Shown piece by piece: positions 50,081 to 55,882 of a stretch of DNA of 55,882 nucleotides (position 1 is the first letter of the stretch; the number at the start of each line of letters is the position of its first letter). The notes under the pieces were generated by a model, which did not search any database, was not told where the DNA came from, and saw nothing but the letters and a program-made list of their open reading frames with translations. Origin of the DNA: Saprospiraceae bacterium (lineage in GTDB: Bacteria > Bacteroidota > Bacteroidia > Chitinophagales > Saprospiraceae). Location of the stretch: the NCBI GenBank assembly GCA_029212405.1, contig JARGNR010000043.1, positions 1-55,882 on the forward strand, in the 5' to 3' direction. The position numbers and the translations under genes are program-made.

Positions 50081-51355
50081 TTATGACACATTGATAATCT
50101 TGGTGTCTTTTTGACCTTTTTCTTTTCTCGTATTTTCATCCAATTTCATTCTTAAATCTGCCATGTCTTCCGAAAGCTTGGATTCAATGACTTTAGCATA
50201 AATCTGAGTAGATGCTATTTTTGAATGACCAAGTAATTTAGAAACAGTAGCTAACGGCACACCATTAGTAAGTGTAATAGTAGTGGCAAAAGTATGTCGA
50301 GCAATATGAAATGAAATGTTCTTTCTTATTCCACAAACATCTGCAATTTCTTTTAAATAAGTATTCAGCTTTTGATTTGAAATCTTAGGAAAGACTGTAC
50401 CGTTATAAATTGACTTGGGACTGTCTTTATATTTAATGATCAACATTTCAGCCTTCTCAAGCAAAGGTATTTTTACAACATTCCCAGTTTTCTGTCTTGA
50501 AGTAAATATCCACTTACTACCATCAATTCCCAGGACCACCTGATCCATTCTTAAACTAATGGCATCTATATACGAAAGACCAGTATAGCAACTAAAGACA
50601 AAAAGATCTCTAACATACCCAAGTCTATCTATTGAAAAAACTTTGCGCTCTATAGCATCTAACTCTTCTTGTCTAAGATAAACTCTCTCATTTCGAATGT
50701 ATTTGGTTTTATAATTGGCAAATGGATCTCTTTCAATCCATTCCAATCGTACAGCTAATGAAATGATCTTTCTAAATCTTTGAAGGTGTTTCATGACCGT
50801 ATTATTCTCCATTTTTCGTTGATGGTCAAGAGGTCTATGTAGTCGAAGGAAATTTTCAAACTTAGTAATAAATGAATATCTTAATTGTTTGAGATAAATA
50901 TCATCAACCTTCAATTCTTCATTCAAAAACAACTTTATGTACTTTTCAGTTGTCCGGTAATTTTTAAGTGTACCAACCTTTATCGTAGTGACAGCTATTT
51001 TATAATGATATTCAACTACTTCTAACAAACTGTGCCCTTTAGAATCCTCACCCAGCCATCTGGCCTTAATTGAGTCTGCAGTGATGATTACACCTTCTTT
51101 TCTAAGTTGGTCATACGCCTCAAATATTTCACTATTAACTTGTGCCAGGTACTGATTAATAAATTTAGAATGTTGGTCTTGTGCTGTGCATCTGCCTCTT
51201 TTTTGATCCCAGGTTTCGAATGGTACTTTACGTTTGATGCTATACTCCACCCTAGTATTATTGATAGAAATTCGCGCATAAATAATTCCAAGTTTAGGAT
51301 CTGCTTTGCTCTTTCTTGGAAGAAATGAAATTGAAAATGTCTTGGTTGACTTCAT
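50081..51355 (-). CDS. Tyrosine recombinase, IntDOT-like integrase
   Basis: A 424-residue site-specific recombinase. An N-terminal arm-binding domain (FSISFLPRKSKADPKLGIIY) and SAM-like core-binding region (about 110-215) precede the catalytic domain: FVFSCYTGLSYIDAISL, KTGNVVKIPLL (catalytic Lys), HIARHTFATT (HxxR), LLGHSKIASTQIYAKV (His and nucleophile Tyr). In the first box the usual arginine (GLR) is replaced by serine (GLS), as in IntDOT, where catalysis tolerates this change. It lies 273 bp from a tRNA-Pro gene, the likely integration site. Two perfect inverted repeats occupy the gap. Confidence 0.95.
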   Translation of the reverse strand: MKSTKTFSISFLPRKSKADPKLGIIYARISINNTRVEYSIKRKVPFETWDQKRGRCTAQDQHSKFINQYLAQVNSEIFEAYDQLRKEGVIITADSIKARWLGEDSKGHSLLEVVEYHYKIAVTTIKVGTLKNYRTTEKYIKLFLNEELKVDDIYLKQLRYSFITKFENFLRLHRPLDHQRKMENNTVMKHLQRFRKIISLAVRLEWIERDPFANYKTKYIRNERVYLRQEELDAIERKVFSIDRLGYVRDLFVFSCYTGLSYIDAISLRMDQVVLGIDGSKWIFTSRQKTGNVVKIPLLEKAEMLIIKYKDSPKSIYNGTVFPKISNQKLNTYLKEIADVCGIRKNISFHIARHTFATTITLTNGVPLATVSKLLGHSKIASTQIYAKVIESKLSEDMADLRMKLDENTRKEKGQKDTKIINVS

Positions 51356-51477
51356 AATGATATTGGTTAATGATTAAAAAGCCTCACTACAAAAGTGTGA
51401 GAATGATCAAGATCAATACCAAAAAGCAACAAAACACGTCAAATCTTACGAATTGATTATCAATGATTTAAGTGCAA

Positions 51478-51518
51478 ATTCGGGAGTCTTTTTGACAAAT
51501 GCAAGAGGACTCCCGAAT
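51478..51518. repeat. 11-bp perfect inverted repeat between integrase and tRNA-Pro
   Basis: ATTCGGGAGTC (51478-51488) pairs with GACTCCCGAAT (51508-51518) around a 19-nt loop. The loop holds GACAAATG, similar to GACAAAATG at 51588. It may be an integrase or excisionase binding structure, or an end of the element. Confidence 0.45.
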
Positions 51519-51587
51519 AACTCCCAGAAGTTATAGTTTTAGATGGTTGCATATGAATGTTGAATATATATAAGTAACTGAAAATCA

Positions 51588-51630
51588 GACAAAATGTGCC
51601 TTTTTAGGTACTTCTGAAGTCCATTTTGTC
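51588..51630. repeat. 9-bp perfect inverted repeat abutting the tRNA 3' end
   Basis: GACAAAATG (51588-51596) pairs with CATTTTGTC (51622-51630), whose last two bases are the tRNA 3' end. The palindrome ACTTCTGAAGT lies inside. It may be the tRNA terminator or part of the attachment site. Confidence 0.45.
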
Positions 51631-51702
51631 GGGACGACAGGATTTGAACCTGCGACCGCTCGGCCCCCAGCCGAGTACTCTACCGGACTGAGCTACGTCC
51701 CG
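51629..51702 (-). tRNA. tRNA-Pro (anticodon GGG)
   Basis: The - strand folds into a complete 74-nt tRNA: acceptor CGGGACG/CGTCCCG, D stem GCTC/GAGT, anticodon stem CTCGG/CCGAG with loop CTGGGGG (anticodon GGG), and T stem GCAGG/CCTGT with loop TTCAAAT. It has a discriminator A and no encoded CCA. Its 3' side faces the integrase gene, so it probably served as the integration target. Its 5' flank is duplicated in tandem with broken copies. Confidence 0.97.
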
Positions 51703-51839
51703 ATTTGGTAGATTTGAAAAACAAAAATAATACGTTTGTTCTTAATTTTACCACATTTCTATTTTATTATTTTTTGTTGAAATTTATCGTCCTCTTGTGT
51801 CTGAAAATCAGAACATTACTCCCCCAGCCGAGTATTCTA

Positions 51840-51908
51840 TCCCGAATAAAAGAAATCTGTGATTTCGTCTTTATTCGTGGATTCCGCTATCTGACAAGAT
51901 GGGCGGAA
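51840..51908. mobile_element. 68-bp palindromic element inserted in a tRNA-Pro copy (copy 1)
   Basis: It sits exactly between tRNA bases TCTA and CCGG. It contains GAAATC-TGT-GATTTC and a second hairpin GGATTCCGC/GGCGGAACC. Two more copies follow at 52066 and 52134. No protein is encoded. It resembles a non-autonomous palindromic element (MITE/REP-like). Confidence 0.6.
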
Positions 51909-52065
51909 CCGGACTGAGCTACGTCCCGATTTGGTAGATTTGAAAAACAAAAATAATACGTTTGTTCTTAATTTTACCACATTTCTATTTTATTATTTTT
52001 TGTTGCAATTTATCGTCCTGATGATTTTGATACTCAGAACTTTACGCCCCCAGCCGAGTATTCTA

Positions 52066-52133
52066 TCCCGAATGACAGAAATCTTTGATTTCGTCTTCAT
52101 TCGTGGATTCCGCGGTCTGAAAGACAGGCGGAA
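52066..52133. mobile_element. 68-bp palindromic element (copy 2)
   Basis: It follows TCTA of the second tRNA-Pro copy, at the same position as copy 1. GAATGA/TCATTC and GAAATC/GATTTC pair in the first half, and GGATTCCGC with GCGGAACC in the second. Confidence 0.6.
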
Positions 52134-52200
52134 CCCGATTGACAGAAATCTGTGATTTCGTCTTCATTCATGGATTCCGATGTCTGAAAAAGGGGCGGAA
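52134..52200. mobile_element. 67-bp palindromic element (copy 3)
   Basis: It is placed directly after copy 2 with no tRNA sequence between, and is followed by the diverged tRNA 5' end CCGGACCGAGCTACG. GAAATC-TGT-GATTTC is retained, while the second stem is partly lost (GGATTCCGA). Confidence 0.55.
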
Positions 52201-52478
52201 CCGGACCGAGCTACGGACCGATTTGGTAGATTTAAATGTAACCTAAAAAAATAAAAAAACGGAAATTTGTATATCAAGATACCTTAAAATAGCCCAAAAA
52301 ATATGAGTTGTTCAGCTAGCTTTATCGGGACTTACTAACATATTTTAAATCTTGAAGGTGGTCATACTAGTATGGAATCAATGACATCTTTACGATTGAA
52401 ACAAATTTATCGTTGGCAGAGTTATATTAAATTTAAATTATATTTACATAGCGTAATCAATTTCACTATCCGTCAATT

Positions 52479-55358
52479 ATGAGAATTACATTTTTAGTTT
52501 TGATTTTTACCGTTTTAACAACCAATTCACTCTATAGTCAATCATGTTTGCCTGATGGATTGAGAATTTGGAATACAGCCGATATCAATGAATTTTTACA
52601 AGAATACCCAGATTGCACTTGTATACTTGGGGATCTATACATTAGAGGAAATTATTCTAATTCTAACCCTGGTCCTTTGGCAGGATTGATCCAACTTCAA
52701 AAAGTAGTAGGCAATGTCACATTAGAATACATAAATAATGGGGCGGAGCAACTGAAATACCTTGATAGTATTCGGTATATCGGAGGTAATCTAACCATTC
52801 AAAGCATTCAATCAAAAAATGAGATGCAAATCTTTCATGCGCTGAAAGAAATAGGTGGAAATTTCTTCATTCGAAGTGTTTATTATAACGATAGCAATTT
52901 TAATTATGCTACTGAATTTGGCAATTCATTTCCCAATCTTAAACGAGTGATTGGTGATTTTCGAGTAGAGGAATTTATGAAAAACCTAACTGGTCTAAAT
53001 CAATTAACATATGTTGGTGGAGATTTTGATTTAAATTATCTATCTGGAGTAACCAATGTTGATCGATACAGTTCATTGGACACAATTGGAGGTGATTTAG
53101 AAATGAACGTTTGGCCATCGTTAAAAAATGCACATTTTGACGGCTTGAAATTCATTGGTGGAGAAATTAATTTTTGGAAATGTTATGAGTTGGAAGAGGT
53201 TTCATTTAATAGCTTAACCCATGTAGGTGAGGATATACGGTTCTCAGAATGTAATGCGATGAATACCCCTTTACAATTTCCATTATTGTCCAAAATCAAT
53301 GGAGACTTAAAACTAATCGAACTTGAAGAATCCGAACAAATTGCAAATTTCCCAGTATTAGAAACAATAGAAGAGGAATTTTGGATAAAAGACTGTGAAA
53401 GCTGTAAAAATTTTAATGGCTTTCCTAATCTCAAACATATTGGAGGCGACTTTGATATAGATTCAAATAAAGACTTGACCTCCATAGAAGGTTTATCATC
53501 CATTAGTAGTATAAATGGCAGTTTAGATTTATCATCAGCAAAAATAACATCATTAATTCCCATTCGGAATACAATACAACACATTGGTAGATTAAATGGT
53601 ACAGGTAGACTGAAAAACTTAAAAGGCTTAGAAAACTTAAAGCGCCTTGGTGGAGTAAATTCTGTTTCCTACATGTTAGAAAATTTTTATGGTTTGGACA
53701 GTTTGGAATATTTGGGAAATATATCTTTTACTGAATTTACCAGACTGAAAAAACTAGAAGGGCTAGAGCATATAGATACTCTTCGTAGTCTTTATATAAA
53801 AGATAACGTGCACATTGAATCTCTAGAAGGTGGAGTGAATCCAAAACACCTTAAATACCTGAGGTTATTTGGAAACCCCAATTTAAATACTTGCGGTCTG
53901 GAGTGGATTTGTGAAGAAATTGACCAGATTGAAACTGTCACTATATTTGATAATGGTCCGGAATGCATTTCTAAAGAAAAGGTCAAAGATGTTTGTTTGA
54001 GAAGATATAAAATCTATTTGCAGTCCTATTACGATCTCAATGAAAATGGAATGAAAGATGAGAATGAAAAATATATTACTGGTCCCTCCTACAACATCCA
54101 TCCACAAGACAACTATGCCTATTTCACAGAGCCCGAGACACCATTTATGTATGTCGCTGAAGGCTCTTATGAAATTACAGTAGACCCTGTTTCCAATCAA
54201 AACTGGGTATTGACTTCCAGCAATGAAATCAATTATGTAACATTAGATTCTACAAATACAAGCGATACCCTTTACTTTGGATTTTTGCCCAACGAATTAA
54301 ATACTTCTTTGGATGTCACGTTTGCCACATCTTTACTTCGATGCAATGAATTTGTAGGCCTTTCAGCTAACTACTACAACAGCGGAAACTCAGTATTAAA
54401 TGGAACACACTTTATTACGCTAGATCACCTTGTAGATAGCATTACATTTGAAATCCCTCCTGATACCATTGTCAATGATTCAATTTATGGATGGGACTAT
54501 GAAAACCTTTTCCCTGGCCATTCAACAACGTATGCCATTCATTTTAAAGTTCCTGGTCCATTAGAGTTCGAAATAGGAGATAAGCTTTATTTTCAAAGTA
54601 ATAGTGAATTCAAAGACCAAAACAATTCAGAAAACATCCAAGAGTACAAGTATGCTGAAGAAATCCGTTGTTCTTATGACCCCAATGATAAATTGACTCA
54701 CCCTCTATTCATGGACAAGTATACTCTTTTAGATGAAAAGATAACGTATACCATCAGGTTTCAAAATACAGGAAATGACGAAGCGTATGACATTATAATA
54801 AGAGATACCTTAGATGAAAATTTGAACTTAAATACATTCAGGGTAATTGCGAGTAGTCATTCTCCCCTACTCAGTACAATTTTAGATAGGAATTCTCGTG
54901 CCACTGCATTTGTATTTAATAATATCTATCTTCCCGATAGCACAACCAATGAACCTGAAAGCCATGGTTTTGTGACATATACCATTTCGCCAAATCCTAA
55001 TCTAGAGGAGTATACTTCAATTGAAAATACAGCAAGTATATATTTTGATTATAACCCTCCAATAATAACTAATACAGCTGAAAATGTTCTAGTTTCTGAA
55101 TTCCCTACCGTATCGACTAAGGATGTATTGCAAAAATTCAATATCTATCCAAATCCCACAGACACATATGTCACCATTGAAAGTTCAGATTTGATACTAG
55201 AGATTAAGCTTTTAGATCTAAGTGGCAAACTTCTCTATTCTACTTTCCCAGAAAATAATAAAGCAACACTTAACTTAAGTGATTTCTCGAAAGGACTCCA
55301 CTTTTTAACTATTTTAGGTGTCAATGAAAACTATACCCGAAAGTTGATCTTGTATTAA
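52479..55358 (+). CDS. Large T9SS-secreted surface protein with leucine-rich-like repeats
   Basis: A 959-residue protein. After a signal peptide (to about residue 20) come some 450 residues of receptor-L/leucine-rich-like repeats, each with a variant of G-L-xL-xYIGGNLTI or LKHIGGDFDI. A middle region (about 510-720) has calcium-loop-like YYDLNENGMKDENE and beta-sandwich sequence. Then follows a DUF7619/DUF11-like domain (YDPNDKLTHP, ITYTIRFQNTGNDEAYDIII, SIYFDYNPPI) and a T9SS type A sorting domain (FNIYPNPTDTY, IKLLDLSGKLLYS). It probably acts as a surface adhesin or binding protein. It lies outside the integrase-tRNA boundary, so it likely belongs to the host chromosome. Confidence 0.85.
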   Translation: MRITFLVLIFTVLTTNSLYSQSCLPDGLRIWNTADINEFLQEYPDCTCILGDLYIRGNYSNSNPGPLAGLIQLQKVVGNVTLEYINNGAEQLKYLDSIRYIGGNLTIQSIQSKNEMQIFHALKEIGGNFFIRSVYYNDSNFNYATEFGNSFPNLKRVIGDFRVEEFMKNLTGLNQLTYVGGDFDLNYLSGVTNVDRYSSLDTIGGDLEMNVWPSLKNAHFDGLKFIGGEINFWKCYELEEVSFNSLTHVGEDIRFSECNAMNTPLQFPLLSKINGDLKLIELEESEQIANFPVLETIEEEFWIKDCESCKNFNGFPNLKHIGGDFDIDSNKDLTSIEGLSSISSINGSLDLSSAKITSLIPIRNTIQHIGRLNGTGRLKNLKGLENLKRLGGVNSVSYMLENFYGLDSLEYLGNISFTEFTRLKKLEGLEHIDTLRSLYIKDNVHIESLEGGVNPKHLKYLRLFGNPNLNTCGLEWICEEIDQIETVTIFDNGPECISKEKVKDVCLRRYKIYLQSYYDLNENGMKDENEKYITGPSYNIHPQDNYAYFTEPETPFMYVAEGSYEITVDPVSNQNWVLTSSNEINYVTLDSTNTSDTLYFGFLPNELNTSLDVTFATSLLRCNEFVGLSANYYNSGNSVLNGTHFITLDHLVDSITFEIPPDTIVNDSIYGWDYENLFPGHSTTYAIHFKVPGPLEFEIGDKLYFQSNSEFKDQNNSENIQEYKYAEEIRCSYDPNDKLTHPLFMDKYTLLDEKITYTIRFQNTGNDEAYDIIIRDTLDENLNLNTFRVIASSHSPLLSTILDRNSRATAFVFNNIYLPDSTTNEPESHGFVTYTISPNPNLEEYTSIENTASIYFDYNPPIITNTAENVLVSEFPTVSTKDVLQKFNIYPNPTDTYVTIESSDLILEIKLLDLSGKLLYSTFPENNKATLNLSDFSKGLHFLTILGVNENYTRKLILY

Positions 55359-55602
55359 TATTGAGATTGAAATCATTTAAATGTATAAGCGGATACAACT
55401 TGATTTTGATAGCCTATAAATAGGGTGTTTCAAGAGTTAGATAATCTTAAAAGTGAATTCTCTTTAGATCCAACCAGCCTAAAATTTGGCCTGATCCAGA
55501 TTAGTATTTTGAAGTTTCATTTACCGTTAAAACCACAAAAGTGTTTAAGCTTTTTTTGTGTTTAAGAAAATGGAATTTTCCCGCCCATCACTTATGATGC
55601 CT

Positions 55603-55620
55603 ACTCCGCCTTAGCGGAGT
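55603..55620 (+). terminator. GC-rich hairpin downstream of the surface protein
   Basis: ACTCCGC and GCGGAGT form a perfect 7-bp stem with a 4-nt loop, followed by a pyrimidine stretch (TCCTTCTTTT). It lies 244 bp after the stop codon, so it may be part of the intergenic repeat rather than the gene's own terminator. Confidence 0.5.
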
Positions 55621-55691
55621 TCCTTCTTTTATTAGCTATTTGGCCGCACTGCGCTGACGCGTTCCTTCACTTGTAAGCTCATATCTTCGAT

Positions 55692-55774
55692 GATCATTCA
55701 GTCATGTTAAAATCTGCTTAAAACCTTGGGTTCTTTTGGTTCGTTTTCTGGGCCAAGCCAAGGACTGAATGATC
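55692..55774. repeat. Intergenic palindromic repeat
   Basis: GATCATTCAGTC (55692-55703) pairs perfectly with GACTGAATGATC (55763-55774), and CCTTGG (55724) pairs with CCAAGG (55758) inside. The loop contains TTCTTTTGGTTCGTTTTCTG, a sequence I associate with dispersed intergenic repeats in Bacteroidota genomes. No gene is seen from 55359 to the window end. Confidence 0.55.
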
Positions 55775-55882
55775 TTTTAAGAAATAAAAGTGATAATGAA
55801 ATTATCAAATGAAGGAATCCCGCAAATGCGCATACAAACTAAACAAAATTTAACATATATGTATTGGTCTAATATAAAAAGA

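Larger units (their letters stand above)
51683..52233. repeat. Tandem array of degenerate tRNA-Pro fragments
   Basis: The tRNA 5' end plus about 97 bp of flank (51683-51779) is repeated almost exactly 226 bp later (51909-52005), with a diverged tRNA 5' end at 52201-52233. Between copies are tRNA middle pieces: CCCCCAGCCGAGTATTCTA ends at 51839 and again at 52065, so each unit looks like a decayed tRNA-Pro copy whose T-arm region has diverged. Each copy is split at the same D-loop position by a 67-69-bp element. The rest of 52234-52478 shows no gene or clear element. Confidence 0.75.

Noticed and set aside
51705-52155. Two nearly identical 70-74-residue + strand ORFs after the tRNA
   Set aside because: They arise only because the tRNA flank is duplicated. 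The frames run into tRNA fragments and have no protein-like features beyond a hydrophobic stretch.
3-55882. CRISPR array
   Set aside because: No series of short identical repeats with regular unique spacers was seen. The tandem repeats at 51683-52233 are tRNA-derived and too long.

Overview
The window is AT-rich chromosomal DNA from a member of the Bacteroidota, possibly a Saprospiria-like or flavobacterial environmental lineage. Four observations point there: type IX secretion (T9SS) C-terminal sorting domains on several proteins, Bacteroidota-only small families (DUF5676, HYC_CC_PP, DUF6660, DUF5675, RteC), TAnnTTTG promoter -7 boxes, and few Shine-Dalgarno sequences. The window reads as an accessory island that ends on the right at a tRNA-Pro gene beside an IntDOT-like integrase.

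Layout. (1) 1-20,036, + strand: a copper and envelope-redox region. It holds a multicopper oxidase, two DUF5676 membrane proteins, Met-rich and His-rich lipoproteins, c-type cytochromes, a porin, a CopB-type Cu-ATPase, an HMA/MauE-like protein, a DUF305 protein, and an MbnP/MbnH-like pair with a second diheme peroxidase. A stress operon is embedded in it (ATP-cone/Mrr-like nuclease, beta-CASP nuclease, Usp, K+ channel, YceI). (2) 20,127-24,375: nuclease-like genes (CoiA-like, HNH), a Schlafen/AlbA_2 protein, then two paralogous small genes separated by two copies of a roughly 170-nt structured element. (3) 24,644-26,622: a compact five-gene phage-like cassette ending in a strong terminator. 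(4) About 26,735-27,800: 1.1 kb without a convincing gene, locally GC-rich and packed with perfect helices, the best candidate for a large ornate non-coding RNA. (5) 27,816-44,132, - strand: a Zn/Cd/Co-type metal region with a CDF exporter, MerT-like/GDCCVxC protein, CadA/ZntA-type ATPase, Rieske/DUF1111/porin operon, TonB receptor, Fur-family regulator, CzcB adaptor and a CzcA-TolC fusion. (6) 44,324-46,875: an HNH protein and a two-gene DUF488 operon. (7) 46,937-51,355: an integrative-element core (DnaC-like ATPase, replication-like protein, excisionase-like HTH, RteC, tyrosine recombinase). (8) 51,588-52,233: tRNA-Pro(GGG) followed by a tandem array of broken tRNA-Pro copies interrupted by a 68-bp palindromic element. 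(9) 52,479-55,358: a large T9SS-secreted protein, then a palindromic intergenic repeat.

How the parts fit. The right end (integrase, RteC, HTH, tRNA-Pro) looks like the end of an ICE-type element. No matching copy of the tRNA 3' end was noticed further left and no conjugation genes are visible, so the other end probably lies outside the window. The copper genes act in the envelope (oxidation, binding, export). The - strand metal genes share a promoter/operator layout (TGCAA-N5-TTGCA, 12 bp from a -7 box) that a Fur-family protein encoded among them may read. All family calls come from reading translations by eye, and no database search was run.
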